In this document: piece by piece, positions 6,443 to 16,040 of the stretch
Layout: every line of letters starts with the position of its first letter
Numbering within the stretch: position 1 is the first letter of the stretch
DNA from: Rossellomorea sp. BNER
Lineage (GTDB): Bacteria; Bacillota; Bacilli; Bacillales; Bacillaceae_B
Length of the DNA stretch: 44,771 nucleotides
Reading direction: 5' to 3'
NCBI GenBank assembly: GCA_024213275.1
Contig: JANAVG010000026.1
Span: forward strand, 1 to 44,771
Made by a program: the position numbers and the translations under genes
Notes under the pieces: generated by a model
Seen by the model: the letters and a program-made list of their open reading frames with translations, nothing else
Told to the model about the DNA's origin: nothing
Databases searched by the model: none

Positions 6443-7125
6443 AATTCGCTGTAATCGTATTTCCAGGATCGAACTGTGATATTGATATGTACCATGCGAT
6501 TAAGGATGAACTGGGTGAAGAAGTCGAATACGTTTGGCACGATGCTGATAATCTAGAAGAATTTGATGGTGTGCTTCTGCCAGGAGGATTCTCCTATGGT
6601 GATTATTTGAGATCAGGCGCAATTGCTCAATTTTCTACTGTTATGGCAGAGGTTGTAAAGGCAGCAGAGCAAGGAAAACCAGTACTTGGTGTTTGTAACG
6701 GATTTCAAATTTTACTAGAAGTAGGTTTACTTCCAGGTGCAATGAGAAGAAATGAGTCATTGTCCTTTATATGTGAAACGGTACCTTTAAAGGTTAAGAA
6801 CAATAAAACATTGTTTACGAGTCAATATAACGAAAATGAAGTCATTCAAATCCCAATTGCTCACGGTGAAGGAAACTATTACTGTGACGAAGAGACATTA
6901 AAAGGTTTACAAGATAACGGTCAAATCGTCTTCACTTATGATGGGAAAAACCCAAATGGAAGTGTAAACGATATTGCTGGAATTACGAATACTAAAGGAA
7001 ATGTACTTGGAATGATGCCACATCCCGAACGAGCTATGGAAGATTTACTAGGCAGCTCAGATGGAAAAAAATTATTCCAGTCGATTGTGAAGAATTGGAG
7101 GGAATCACATGTCGTTAATGCTTGA
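6439..7125 (+). CDS. purQ: FGAM synthase glutaminase subunit PurQ
   Basis: This is a class I glutamine amidotransferase that hydrolyses glutamine and supplies ammonia to PurL. It has 228 residues. The catalytic triad is visible: nucleophile Cys86 in GVCNGFQ, and His195 and Glu197 in PHPE. LPGGFSYGDYLR (about residues 47-58) is the oxyanion-side loop of PurQ. It overlaps purS by 4 nt and purL by 17 nt. Confidence 0.97.
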   Translation: MKFAVIVFPGSNCDIDMYHAIKDELGEEVEYVWHDADNLEEFDGVLLPGGFSYGDYLRSGAIAQFSTVMAEVVKAAEQGKPVLGVCNGFQILLEVGLLPGAMRRNESLSFICETVPLKVKNNKTLFTSQYNENEVIQIPIAHGEGNYYCDEETLKGLQDNGQIVFTYDGKNPNGSVNDIAGITNTKGNVLGMMPHPERAMEDLLGSSDGKKLFQSIVKNWRESHVVNA

Positions 7126-9343
7126 ACCAAATACAACTCAGATCAAAGAAGAGAAATTGTATCAGCAAATGGGATTGACGGATGAAGAATTTGCGACGGT
7201 TGAAAAAATTCTTGGAAGAACTCCGAACTATACAGAAACTGGGTTATTTTCTGTTATGTGGTCAGAACATTGTAGTTATAAAAACTCAAAGCCGGTTCTG
7301 AAAAAGTTCCCGATTTCAGGTGAGAAGGTTCTACAAGGACCAGGTGAAGGCGCAGGAATTGTGGATATCGGCGACGAGCAAGCAGTAGTATTCAAAATTG
7401 AAAGTCATAATCACCCATCTGCTATTGAACCGTACCAAGGAGCTGCAACAGGAGTTGGCGGTATTATCAGAGATGTATTCTCGATGGGAGCAAGACCGAT
7501 CGCACTCCTTAACTCATTACGATTTGGGGAGCTTGAGTCTGCACGCGTAAAGTATTTATTTAAAGAAGTCGTAGCGGGAATTGCTGGCTATGGAAACTGT
7601 ATTGGAATTCCGACAGTCGGAGGCGAGGTTCAGTTTGATGCTTCATATGAAGGAAATCCACTAGTAAATGCCATGTGCATTGGCTTAATTGATCATAAAG
7701 ACATTAAGAAAGGTCAAGCACACGGCGTTGGAAATACCGTAATGTACGTAGGAGCAAAAACGGGCCGTGACGGAATTCACGGAGCGACTTTTGCATCGGA
7801 AGAACTAGGGGAAGACTCGGATGAGAAGCGCCCAGCGGTTCAGGTTGGAGACCCATTCATGGAGAAGCTGCTTATTGAAGCTTGTCTTGAACTGATTCAA
7901 TCAGATGCGCTTGTTGGAATCCAAGATATGGGAGCAGCAGGACTTACAAGCTCTTCAGCTGAAATGGCGAGTAAAGCAGGTTCAGGAATTGAAATGAATC
8001 TTGATCTTGTACCACAACGTGAAAAAGGAATGACAGCTTATGAAATGATGCTGTCTGAATCACAAGAGAGAATGCTGATTGTCGTCAAGAAGGGCAGAGA
8101 GCAAGAAATCGTTGATTTGTTCTCTAAATACGATCTTGATGCTGTAGCCATTGGGCAAGTAACAGATGATAAAACCCTTCGTCTTCTTCATAATGGTGAA
8201 GTTGTAGCAGATGTACCAGTTGATTCACTTGCTGAGGATGCTCCTATTTACCATAAGCCATCAGCAGAGCCAGAGTACTTTAAAAAGTTTCAACAAACGG
8301 AAATTAATCTTCCGGAAGTGAAGGATTATAAAGAAACACTTTTAGGATTACTTCAACAACCAACGATTGCAAGTAAAGAGTGGGTTTATAGACAGTATGA
8401 CCATCAGGTTCGCACAAGTACGGTGGTTTCACCGGGATCAGACGCAGCGGTTGTTCGTGTCAGAGGTACGAGAAAAGCATTAGCGATGACAACAGATTGT
8501 AACTCACGCTATTTATATTTAGATCCAGAAGTAGGCGGAAGAATTGCTGTTGCAGAAGCGGCAAGAAACATTGTTTGTTCAGGTGCACAGCCTCTAGCGA
8601 TTACAGATTGCTTAAACTTCGGTAATCCTGAAAAACCAGAAATCTTCTGGCAAATTGAAAAAGCGGTAGATGGAATGAGTGATGCGTGTCGTCAACTAGC
8701 CACACCAGTTATTGGAGGAAATGTTTCTTTATATAACGAATCAAAAGGAACAGCGGTTTATCCAACTCCAGTTGTTGGAATGGTTGGGTTGATTGAAGAC
8801 ATAGACCATATCACAACACAAGCCTTCAAGACTTCTGGCGACCTCATTTATGTGATTGGGGAAGCGAAAGGGGAATTCGGAGGAAGCGAGCTTCAAAAAA
8901 TGTTGATGGGAGACATTTTTGGACCATCTCCAAGTATTGATTTGACTGTAGAACTAGATAGACAGAAAGCATTATTGACAGCTATTCAAAAAGGGCTTGT
9001 GGCTTCTGCTCACGACCTGGCAGAAGGCGGGTTAGCCGTCGCATTAGCGGAGTCCACCTTTGGAACGAAAGAGCTTGGAGCGGCTGTACAGCTGACAGGT
9101 GAAGACATGGTGGCGGAAATGTTTGATGAAACACAATCACGTTTTATTGTTTCTGTAAAACCTGAGAATAAAGAAAACTTTGAAGCGATCATGCAGGATG
9201 CGCGTCATATTGGTTATGTGACTTCAGACTCTCAACTGACGATTACAAATCAAAGCGAGAAAGTTCTTTTAGCAACAGATAAGAACCAACTAGAATCTGC
9301 GTGGAAAGGGGCTATCCCATGCTTGCTGAAATCAAAGGCTTAA
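7109..9343 (+). CDS. purL: FGAM synthase subunit PurL
   Basis: This is the large ATP-dependent synthetase subunit (small-type PurL, 744 residues, 742 in B. subtilis). It converts FGAR to FGAM with ammonia from PurQ. The two AIRS-like halves are recognisable: FKIESHNHPSAIEP and GAATGVGGIIRD in the first, and STVVSPGSDAAVVRV with GGNVSLYNE in the second. GGAGG lies upstream of the ATG inside the end of purQ. The last 25 nt overlap purF. Confidence 0.98.
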   Translation: MSLMLEPNTTQIKEEKLYQQMGLTDEEFATVEKILGRTPNYTETGLFSVMWSEHCSYKNSKPVLKKFPISGEKVLQGPGEGAGIVDIGDEQAVVFKIESHNHPSAIEPYQGAATGVGGIIRDVFSMGARPIALLNSLRFGELESARVKYLFKEVVAGIAGYGNCIGIPTVGGEVQFDASYEGNPLVNAMCIGLIDHKDIKKGQAHGVGNTVMYVGAKTGRDGIHGATFASEELGEDSDEKRPAVQVGDPFMEKLLIEACLELIQSDALVGIQDMGAAGLTSSSAEMASKAGSGIEMNLDLVPQREKGMTAYEMMLSESQERMLIVVKKGREQEIVDLFSKYDLDAVAIGQVTDDKTLRLLHNGEVVADVPVDSLAEDAPIYHKPSAEPEYFKKFQQTEINLPEVKDYKETLLGLLQQPTIASKEWVYRQYDHQVRTSTVVSPGSDAAVVRVRGTRKALAMTTDCNSRYLYLDPEVGGRIAVAEAARNIVCSGAQPLAITDCLNFGNPEKPEIFWQIEKAVDGMSDACRQLATPVIGGNVSLYNESKGTAVYPTPVVGMVGLIEDIDHITTQAFKTSGDLIYVIGEAKGEFGGSELQKMLMGDIFGPSPSIDLTVELDRQKALLTAIQKGLVASAHDLAEGGLAVALAESTFGTKELGAAVQLTGEDMVAEMFDETQSRFIVSVKPENKENFEAIMQDARHIGYVTSDSQLTITNQSEKVLLATDKNQLESAWKGAIPCLLKSKA

Positions 9344-10740
9344 ACGAAGAGTGTGGAGTTTTTGGAATATGGGGACATTCTGATGCTGCACAAATCACGT
9401 ATTATGGTCTTCACAGTTTGCAGCATAGAGGTCAAGAAGGAACGGGTATTGTTGTAACAGATGGGGATAACTTAAAGGGATTAAAGGGAGAAGGTCTAGT
9501 AACGGAGGTTTTTCAAGAAGGGTCATTGGATCCTTTAACGGGGAATGGCGCTATTGGTCATGTACGGTATGCAACAGCTGGAGGCGGAGGCTATGACAAT
9601 GTTCAGCCCCTCCTCTTTCAATCTCAAAGTGGGGGTCTTGCACTTGCCCATAACGGGAACTTAGTCAATGCGAATGCGTTAAAGCACCAGCTGGAACAAC
9701 AAGGAAGCATCTTTCAAACAAGTTCAGATACAGAGGTACTTGCTCACCTAATCAAACGAAGTGGTTATACTTCTTTCAAGGATCGAGTGAAGAATGCCCT
9801 TACGATGTTAAAAGGTGCCTATGCCTTTCTGATCATGACAGAGACTGAAATGATGATTGCCCTTGATCCTAATGGGCTTAGACCACTTTCAATCGGAAAG
9901 CTTGGAGACGCATATTGTGTGGCATCTGAAACCTGTGCGTTTGATATTATCGGAGCAGAATTTGTTCGAGATGTTGAGCCAGGTGAATTAATCATTATTT
10001 CTGATGAAGGCTTAAAGTCTGAACGCTTTACAGTGTCTAGCGGATGTTCCATGTGCACAATGGAATACGTCTATTTCTCTCGTCCAGACAGCAACATTCA
10101 AGGCATCAATGTTCATTCTGCGAGAAAAAGAATGGGCGTTCAGCTTGCCAAAGAAGCACCAATTGAAGCGGATGTCGTAACAGGTGTACCCGATTCAAGT
10201 ATTTCTAGTGCAATTGGGTACGCAGAGGCTTCTGGTATTCCATATGAGCTCGGCTTAATTAAAAATCGTTATGTTGGCCGTACGTTTATTCAACCTTCTC
10301 AAGAACTGAGAGAACAAGGGGTTAAAATGAAGCTCTCACCTGTTAGAGGGGTAGTGGAAGGTAAACGAGTAGTGATGGTGGACGATTCGATTGTAAGAGG
10401 AACAACAAGTAGACGAATTGTATCGATGCTAAAAGCGGCAGGGGCGAAAGAGGTTCATGTTTGTATCAGTTCACCTCCTATTAAGAACCCATGTTTTTAT
10501 GGAATTGACACGTCAACACATGAAGAGCTTATCGCTTCTTCCCACTCAGTAGAAGAGATGAGAGAAATCATTGGGGCAGACTCGTTGACATTTTTAAGTG
10601 TAGAAGGAACTCTTGAAGCTGTTGGACGCAAAGATCCTTCGGAAAATCGCGGTCAGTGTCTTGCATGTTTTACAGGGAAATATCCGACAGAGATTTATCC
10701 AGATACGCTACACCCATATGAAAAAGAGCTCGTACGTTAA
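9319..10740 (+). CDS. purF: Glutamine PRPP amidotransferase, PurF
   Basis: PurF makes phosphoribosylamine from PRPP and glutamine, the first and feedback-controlled step of the pathway. It has 473 residues. The B. subtilis type has a short propeptide: MLAEIKGLNEE precedes Cys12, the N-terminal nucleophile of the glutaminase domain. Cysteines for a 4Fe-4S cluster are present (CTMEY at about 246, NPCFYG, and CLAC near the end). VVMVDDSIVRGTT is the PRPP loop. The start is ATG 9319, matching the B. subtilis N-terminus; an in-frame GTG 18 nt upstream has no better ribosome binding site. It overlaps purL. Confidence 0.97.
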   Translation: MLAEIKGLNEECGVFGIWGHSDAAQITYYGLHSLQHRGQEGTGIVVTDGDNLKGLKGEGLVTEVFQEGSLDPLTGNGAIGHVRYATAGGGGYDNVQPLLFQSQSGGLALAHNGNLVNANALKHQLEQQGSIFQTSSDTEVLAHLIKRSGYTSFKDRVKNALTMLKGAYAFLIMTETEMMIALDPNGLRPLSIGKLGDAYCVASETCAFDIIGAEFVRDVEPGELIIISDEGLKSERFTVSSGCSMCTMEYVYFSRPDSNIQGINVHSARKRMGVQLAKEAPIEADVVTGVPDSSISSAIGYAEASGIPYELGLIKNRYVGRTFIQPSQELREQGVKMKLSPVRGVVEGKRVVMVDDSIVRGTTSRRIVSMLKAAGAKEVHVCISSPPIKNPCFYGIDTSTHEELIASSHSVEEMREIIGADSLTFLSVEGTLEAVGRKDPSENRGQCLACFTGKYPTEIYPDTLHPYEKELVR

Positions 10741-10752
10741 GGGGGATTTACA

Positions 10753-11787
10753 ATGGCAAATGCCTATCGTCAAGCAGGCGTTGATATAGAAGCAGGATAC
10801 GAATCCGTCAATAGAATGAAGAAGCATGTGGAACGAACAGGACGTCTTGGAGTCCTTGGTCCATTTGGCAGCTTTGGTGGAATGTTTGATTTATCTGCAT
10901 TGAACCTTAAAGAACCTGTTCTTGTTTCTGGAACAGATGGTGTAGGAACTAAGCTGAAGCTTGCATTTATGATGGATCAGCATGATTCAATTGGAATTGA
11001 CTGTGTCGCAATGTGTGTAAATGACATTGTTGCACAGGGAGCAGAGCCACTATATTTCCTTGATTACATCGCTTGTGGAAAAGCAGTTCCCGAGAAAATG
11101 GAAAGCATTGTGAAAGGAATTGCCGACGGCTGTGTCGATTCCGGTTGTAGTTTAATTGGCGGAGAAACAGCAGAAATGCCTGGGATGTATGATGAAGAAG
11201 AGTATGACCTTGCTGGATTTGTTGTCGGTGCGGTAGAAAAGAAGGATATCATTACTGGAGACAAAATTTCTGCGGGAAATAAGTTAATTGGTCTCCCTTC
11301 TAGTGGTATACACAGTAATGGATACTCGTTAGTAAGAAAAGTATTTTTTGAAGAGAACACTTTCGAATTAGATTCAGTGCTGCCAGAAGTCGGTACTACT
11401 GTGGGGGAAGCCTTACTTACTCCGACAAGAATTTATGTGAAGCAAGTACTGTCTGTTTTGAAAAAGCACTCCATTAATGGAATGGCTCATATCACAGGTG
11501 GAGGCTTTATTGAAAATATTCCAAGAATGCTCCCTGAAGGCCTTGGTGCAAAGATTTCATTAGGTAGTTGGCCAGTTTTACCAATCTTTAACGTTCTTCA
11601 GCAAAAGGGCCAAATCCCTTGGGAAGAAATGTTTAATATATTCAATAACGGAATTGGAATGGTCTTAGCCGTCAACGAAAACGAGGCGGACGCTATACTC
11701 AAGCTTTTAAAAGAAATGGGAGAAGACGCCTATATCATTGGGGACGTTACAAATGAAGAGGGAGTACATTTTGAAGGCACTCTTTAG
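10753..11787 (+). CDS. purM: AIR synthetase, PurM
   Basis: PurM closes FGAM to aminoimidazole ribonucleotide (AIR) with ATP. It is the archetype of the AIRS kinase-like fold and is 344 residues long (346 in B. subtilis). LVSGTDGVGTKLKLA, CVAMCVNDIVAQGAEPL and GGETAEMPGMY are the phosphate and ATP-site motifs. It begins 12 nt after purF with a GGGGG ribosome binding site and ends 18 nt before purN. Confidence 0.98.
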   Translation: MANAYRQAGVDIEAGYESVNRMKKHVERTGRLGVLGPFGSFGGMFDLSALNLKEPVLVSGTDGVGTKLKLAFMMDQHDSIGIDCVAMCVNDIVAQGAEPLYFLDYIACGKAVPEKMESIVKGIADGCVDSGCSLIGGETAEMPGMYDEEEYDLAGFVVGAVEKKDIITGDKISAGNKLIGLPSSGIHSNGYSLVRKVFFEENTFELDSVLPEVGTTVGEALLTPTRIYVKQVLSVLKKHSINGMAHITGGGFIENIPRMLPEGLGAKISLGSWPVLPIFNVLQQKGQIPWEEMFNIFNNGIGMVLAVNENEADAILKLLKEMGEDAYIIGDVTNEEGVHFEGTL

Positions 11788-11805
11788 AAAGGGACGGAGG
11801 CAAAT

Positions 11806-12387
11806 ATGAAACGAATAGCAATTTTTTCATCTGGTAGCGGAAGTAACTTTCAAGCCCTTATCGATGCTTTTCAAACGGGTAGTCTTCAAGCGACTGTCGA
11901 ACTTCTTGTATGTGACCAGCCTGATGCTTTTGTTATACAGAGAGCACAAGCAGCCGGAATCCCTACGTTTGTTTTTCGGGCAAAAGAGTACAACTCCAAA
12001 GTGGAATTCGAGACAGAGATTATCGCTCAACTAGAGAAAAGGGGAGTGGAGTTTATCGTCTTGGCCGGGTATATGAGACTGATTGGACCAACTTTACTAC
12101 AGCCTTTCTCAAAGAGAATTGTGAATATTCATCCCTCTATTCTTCCTGCTTTTCCTGGGAAGGACGCTATTGGTCAAGCATTGGAATACGGTGTGAAAAT
12201 TACGGGTGTAACCGTCCATTATGTAGACGAAGGGATGGACACAGGTCCGATTATTGCCCAGGTTCCCGTAGAGGTTTATCCAAATGAAACAAAGCAGTCA
12301 CTTCAAGAGAAAATTCATGTGGTGGAGCATCGGCTTTATGCAGAAACACTAAACCACCTTTTTATAACAGAACCTAATAAAGTTTAA
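11806..12387 (+). CDS. purN: GAR transformylase, PurN
   Basis: PurN transfers a formyl group from 10-formyltetrahydrofolate to GAR, giving FGAR. It has 193 residues. GSGSNFQAL binds the phosphate. The catalytic Asn107 and His109 are in NIHPSILPAFPG, and Asp145 is in HYVDEGMDTGP. GGACGG GAGG-type sequence precedes the ATG. No formate-dependent PurT is seen in the window. Confidence 0.97.
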   Translation: MKRIAIFSSGSGSNFQALIDAFQTGSLQATVELLVCDQPDAFVIQRAQAAGIPTFVFRAKEYNSKVEFETEIIAQLEKRGVEFIVLAGYMRLIGPTLLQPFSKRIVNIHPSILPAFPGKDAIGQALEYGVKITGVTVHYVDEGMDTGPIIAQVPVEVYPNETKQSLQEKIHVVEHRLYAETLNHLFITEPNKV

Positions 12388-12421
12388 TGTATTCGGAACT
12401 TCAGTTTAGGAGGAAGATGGA

Positions 12422-13957
12422 ATGAAAAAAAGAGCTCTCATCAGTGTATCTGACAAAAGTGGTGTAGTTGAATTTGCACGAACGCTAGAAGAAATGGGTT
12501 ATGAAATCCTATCTACTGGTGGAACTAAAAACGTTCTCCATGAAAACGGAATTAATGTCATCGGCGTTGACGATATTACAGGATTTCCAGAGATTTTAGA
12601 AGGAAGAGTCAAAACATTACATCCTTCCATTCATGGTGGACTACTGGCGAAACATGATAATGAAGCCCATAAGGCTCAATTAGAGGAGCAAAATATTACT
12701 CCTATTGACCTCGTTTGTGTCAATTTATATCCGTTCCAACAAACGATTGCTAAGCCGAATGTTACGGTGGAAGAAGCGATTGAGAATATTGATATCGGTG
12801 GGCCAACAATGCTTCGTGCTGCAGCGAAAAATCATCAATATGTAACGGTGGTTGTCGATGCATTAGATTATGATGGAGTATTAACTCAGTTAAAAGAAGC
12901 TGGAGAAGTATCCATGGAGAATCGTCGTAAATTAGCTGCTAAGGTTTTCCGTCATACAGCTGCATACGATGCTCATATTGCTGAATACGTAACAGAAGTA
13001 TCTGGTGAAGAAGAACCAGAAAGAATGACGTTCACTTATGAGTTAAAACAAACATTGCGATATGGAGAAAATCCTCACCAAAAAGCGGCATTCTATCGTC
13101 AGCCACTTGGCTCTGAATTTTCCGTAAGTATGGCGCGCCAGCTTCATGGGAAAGAATTATCGTATAACAATATCAATGATGCCAATGCAGCATTACAGAT
13201 TGTAAAAGAATTCTCTGAGCCTGCAGCGGTGGCAGTGAAGCATATGAATCCTTGTGGTGTTGGTGTTGGTGAAACGATTGAAGTTGCTTTCCGAAAAGCT
13301 TATGAAGCAGACGCTACTTCCATTTTTGGCGGGATTGTTGCCTTAAACCGAGTGGTGGATAAAGAAACGGCAAAGATGCTTCATGAAATCTTTTTAGAAA
13401 TTATTATTGCTCCTGCTTTTACAGACGAAGCAATGGAGATCCTAACTAGTAAAAAGAATATCCGTTTATTAACGATTCCTTTTGAATCTGCAAAGAAAAC
13501 AGAAAAGAAGCTTACGAGTGTGGAAGGTGGACTTCTTGTTCAAGAGGATGATGTCTTCACATTTGAAAATGCTGATATTCGTGTCGCAACAAAACGCGAA
13601 CCAACAGAAGAAGAATGGGCTGCAATGAAGCTTGGCTGGAAAGTGGTTAAGCACGTCAAGTCGAATGCTATCGTGTTAACAAATAAAGAAATGACGATTG
13701 GTGTAGGGGCTGGACAAATGAATCGTGTTGGAGCGGCAAAGATTGCACTGGAGCAAGCTGGTGAAAAAGCAGCTGGTTCAGCTATGGCTTCTGATGCATT
13801 CTTCCCAATGGATGACACGGTGGAAGCAGCTGCAAAGGCTGGAGTGACCGCGATTATTCAACCAGGTGGTTCAATCCGTGATGAGGATTCAATTAAAAAA
13901 GCGGATGAGTATGGGATTACAATGGTACTCACAGGTGTAAGACATTTTAAACATTAA
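12422..13957 (+). CDS. purH: AICAR transformylase / IMP cyclohydrolase, PurH
   Basis: PurH is bifunctional. The C-terminal domain formylates AICAR with 10-formyltetrahydrofolate and the N-terminal methylglyoxal-synthase-like domain closes the ring to IMP. It has 511 residues (512 in B. subtilis). ISVSDKSGVVEFA begins the cyclohydrolase domain, and KTLHPSIHGGLL and NLYPF are typical. VKHMNPCGVG carries the catalytic Lys-His pair of the transformylase. AGGAGG lies 9 nt before the ATG. A weak hairpin separates it from purD. Confidence 0.98.
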   Translation: MKKRALISVSDKSGVVEFARTLEEMGYEILSTGGTKNVLHENGINVIGVDDITGFPEILEGRVKTLHPSIHGGLLAKHDNEAHKAQLEEQNITPIDLVCVNLYPFQQTIAKPNVTVEEAIENIDIGGPTMLRAAAKNHQYVTVVVDALDYDGVLTQLKEAGEVSMENRRKLAAKVFRHTAAYDAHIAEYVTEVSGEEEPERMTFTYELKQTLRYGENPHQKAAFYRQPLGSEFSVSMARQLHGKELSYNNINDANAALQIVKEFSEPAAVAVKHMNPCGVGVGETIEVAFRKAYEADATSIFGGIVALNRVVDKETAKMLHEIFLEIIIAPAFTDEAMEILTSKKNIRLLTIPFESAKKTEKKLTSVEGGLLVQEDDVFTFENADIRVATKREPTEEEWAAMKLGWKVVKHVKSNAIVLTNKEMTIGVGAGQMNRVGAAKIALEQAGEKAAGSAMASDAFFPMDDTVEAAAKAGVTAIIQPGGSIRDEDSIKKADEYGITMVLTGVRHFKH

Positions 13958-13960
13958 TGA

Positions 13961-13998
13961 TAAGGGCTGTCTCATGATTTGGGATGGCCTTATTTTAT
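13961..13998 (+). terminator. Weak hairpin between purH and purD
   Basis: AAGGGC and GGCCTT arms, with extra wobble pairing between TGTCTC and GGGAT, enclose a short loop and are followed by ATTTT. The stem is imperfect and the T-run short, so partial termination at most is expected. The arms resemble the AAGGGCTGTTC stem of the gatB terminator at 39970. Confidence 0.35.
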
Positions 13999-14010
13999 AG
14001 GAGTGATAAG

Positions 14011-15279
14011 ATGAAGGTTTTAGTAATCGGACGTGGCGGAAGAGAACATGCGATCTGTCATTCTTTAAAGGAAGCGCAAAGTGTTGAAAAGGTGTATTGT
14101 GCACCAGGAAATGCAGGTATCGCTAAAGATGCCGAGCTTGTTTCAATCTCAGAGTCGCAAATAGAGGAATTAATCTCATTTGCTAAAAAAGAGAAAATTG
14201 ATTTAACGGTTGTTGGACCTGAACAGCCATTATTAGATGGAATGGTCAATGCGTTTGAAGCGGAAGGATTAGTGATCTTCGGACCAAGAAAAGAAGCAGC
14301 CATCATTGAGGGAAGCAAATCGTTTGCAAAAGAATTAATGAAGAAGTATCACATTCCTACGGCTGATTATGGAACGTTTACGGAGTTTACTAAAGCAAAA
14401 GAATATATCGAGTCAATAGGGGCACCAATTGTTATTAAAGCGGATGGGCTTGCAGCTGGTAAGGGAGTTGTAGTTGCCACTACTGCCCAGGAAGCGGTTC
14501 ATGCAGCAGAAGATATGCTTTTAGATAAAAAATTTGGTGATGCTTCTACGAAAGTGGTCATTGAGGAATTCTTAGAAGGGGAAGAGTTTTCTTTAATGGC
14601 ATTTGTACACGGTGAAACCGTCTACCCAATGGTCATCGCCCAAGATCATAAACGAGCGTTTGATGGGGATAAAGGACCTAACACAGGTGGAATGGGAGCC
14701 TATTCTCCTGTCCCCCATATTTCCGAAGATGTCATCAAGGAAGCAGTAGCAGAAATTTTAAAGCCTACAGCTAAAGCAATGGTAGAAGAAGATCGCTCGT
14801 TTACTGGTGTCCTATATGCTGGGTTAATTTTGACAGATAAAGGACCGAAAGTGATTGAATTCAATGCTAGATTCGGTGATCCTGAGACACAAGTTGTATT
14901 GCCTAGACTGAAAACGGACATAGGACGAATCTTTTGGAATATCGCAAGAGGCGAGGAATGTGCACTTGAATGGCATGATGATCATGTTATTGGCATTGTC
15001 CTGGCGGCGGAAGGGTATCCAGAAGCTTACGCTAAAAATATTCCCATTAAAGGTCTTGAGAAGCTTGAAGACTCTTCTTTAGTTTATCATGCTGGTACAG
15101 TGGAAAATGAGGGACAGCTCTTATCCAATGGAGGCAGAGTTTTATTAGTTGCCTCTAAAAAGAAAACATTAGTTGAAGCACAAACAGATGTTTATCATGA
15201 ATTGGATAAGCTTACGATAGACGGACTCTTTTTTAGAAAAGATATTGGAAAAAGAGCTATCGAGCACGCCTCTTCTTAG
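14011..15279 (+). CDS. purD: GAR synthetase, PurD
   Basis: PurD links glycine to phosphoribosylamine with ATP to give GAR, the second step of the pathway. It is an ATP-grasp enzyme of 422 residues, the same length as in B. subtilis. VLVIGRGGREHAI opens the N-terminal domain, KADGLAAGKGVVV is the ATP loop, and EFNARFGDPETQ is the metal site. The start is ATG 14011 with TAGGAG 9 nt upstream; an in-frame ATG at 13984 lies before that site and is not used. It is the last pur gene, and its final 23 nt overlap a small gene on the other strand. Confidence 0.97.
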   Translation: MKVLVIGRGGREHAICHSLKEAQSVEKVYCAPGNAGIAKDAELVSISESQIEELISFAKKEKIDLTVVGPEQPLLDGMVNAFEAEGLVIFGPRKEAAIIEGSKSFAKELMKKYHIPTADYGTFTEFTKAKEYIESIGAPIVIKADGLAAGKGVVVATTAQEAVHAAEDMLLDKKFGDASTKVVIEEFLEGEEFSLMAFVHGETVYPMVIAQDHKRAFDGDKGPNTGGMGAYSPVPHISEDVIKEAVAEILKPTAKAMVEEDRSFTGVLYAGLILTDKGPKVIEFNARFGDPETQVVLPRLKTDIGRIFWNIARGEECALEWHDDHVIGIVLAAEGYPEAYAKNIPIKGLEKLEDSSLVYHAGTVENEGQLLSNGGRVLLVASKKKTLVEAQTDVYHELDKLTIDGLFFRKDIGKRAIEHASS

Positions 15280-15370
15280 ACTTTCTAAAGTAGACATAGG
15301 CAATCGCGACGATGCCTCCTATAAGAGAGAGTAAAACATAGGACATATCTGTAATGTATTCCCAAAACAT
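15257..15370 (-). CDS. EYxxD-motif small membrane protein
   Basis: This predicts 37 residues: a short N-terminus with EYITD (an EYxxD motif), one membrane segment (about residues 8-28) and a basic tail RKSKKRRAR, so the C-terminus should be inside. I recall a family of such proteins found beside purD in Bacillus genomes; no function is known to me. The ATG at 15370 has AGGAG 10 nt upstream. Reading on upstream in frame is possible but passes through the hairpin at 15398-15470. Its end overlaps purD by 23 nt in antisense. Confidence 0.75.
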   Translation of the reverse strand: MFWEYITDMSYVLLSLIGGIVAIAYVYFRKSKKRRAR

Positions 15371-15397
15371 TTTTAACCAACTCCTAGTTATTGAATG

Positions 15398-15470
15398 AAG
15401 GCTGTCCGAGGTGTTAGGATCCATAACTTCGAATAATGAACTGGATCCAAACTCCATCGGAACAGCCCTT
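15398..15470. terminator. Long imperfect hairpin between two minus-strand genes
   Basis: AAGGCTGTCCGA, GG, GT and GGATCC in the left arm pair with GGATCC, AC, CC and TCGGAACAGCCCTT in the right arm around a 20-nt loop. The arms are about 25 nt each with a few mismatches. T-runs on both sides are weak. It may end transcription of the 15476-15919 gene, or of purD on the plus strand. It also lies within the leader of the EYxxD gene, only 27 nt from its start. Confidence 0.6.
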
Positions 15471-15475
15471 TAAAT

Positions 15476-15919
15476 TTACGAAGGGTTGTAGGGAAGATCT
15501 CCCTGTTCATTAGAATGATTTTGACTTTTGTTCGGAAAACTCTGATCGACAATATTCTCGATATTTTCCATATGTTGTTCGTCACTCGTGGAAATATCAG
15601 GCTTTTTATCTGGTTTATTTGAGAAATCATTGGAAGAGTTGCTGTCTTTATTTTGTTTTTTACCTTTTAACATAGTTCCCATATTGAGCATGTTTTTTAA
15701 ATCTGGGGAAGACTCTTGACCTTTTTCAAATAATGCCGTTATTGGACAATACTTTAGGATTCCTTCGCCCACTTTCATAGCCCCGACCATTGCCATCAAT
15801 AAGTACGAGTCTCTCCATGGTTTTCTCACCAATTTTGCAGTAACCCATGAAAGGACTGTCAACCCTATTGTAATGCGGACTAATGCATTGATAATTCCAA
15901 TATTAGATGTAACTTTCAT
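15476..15919 (-). CDS. DUF2892 (YgaP-like) membrane protein
   Basis: This protein has 147 residues. The first ~60 residues match the YgaP-type DUF2892 domain: NIGIINALVRITIGLTVLSW is the first membrane helix and the second runs from about 40 to 52, ending in KYCPITALFEKG. The remaining 85 residues are polar, rich in Asn, Lys, Ser and Asp, and look disordered. DUF2892 is sometimes attached to rhodanese domains, but none is present here. AAGGAGG lies 7 nt before the ATG. It diverges from yerA. The function is unknown. Confidence 0.8.
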   Translation of the reverse strand: MKVTSNIGIINALVRITIGLTVLSWVTAKLVRKPWRDSYLLMAMVGAMKVGEGILKYCPITALFEKGQESSPDLKNMLNMGTMLKGKKQNKDSNSSNDFSNKPDKKPDISTSDEQHMENIENIVDQSFPNKSQNHSNEQGDLPYNPS

Positions 15920-15953
15920 CGTTCTTCCTCCTTACAAAAAATTTACATAATGT

Positions 15954-15982
15954 TTGTGAAACTTTAATGCGCTAAATAGTAA
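15954..15982 (+). promoter_or_regulatory. Possible sigma-A promoter of yerA
   Basis: TTGTGA (15954-15959), a 17-nt spacer and TAGTAA (15977-15982), about 58 nt upstream of the yerA start. It fits sigma-A spacing but the -10 is not ideal. Confidence 0.4.
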
Positions 15983-16040
15983 AATATGTTAACATAAATA
16001 AACAATAAAAAAACATATTTTTTCTAGAGGAGTGTCCGTA

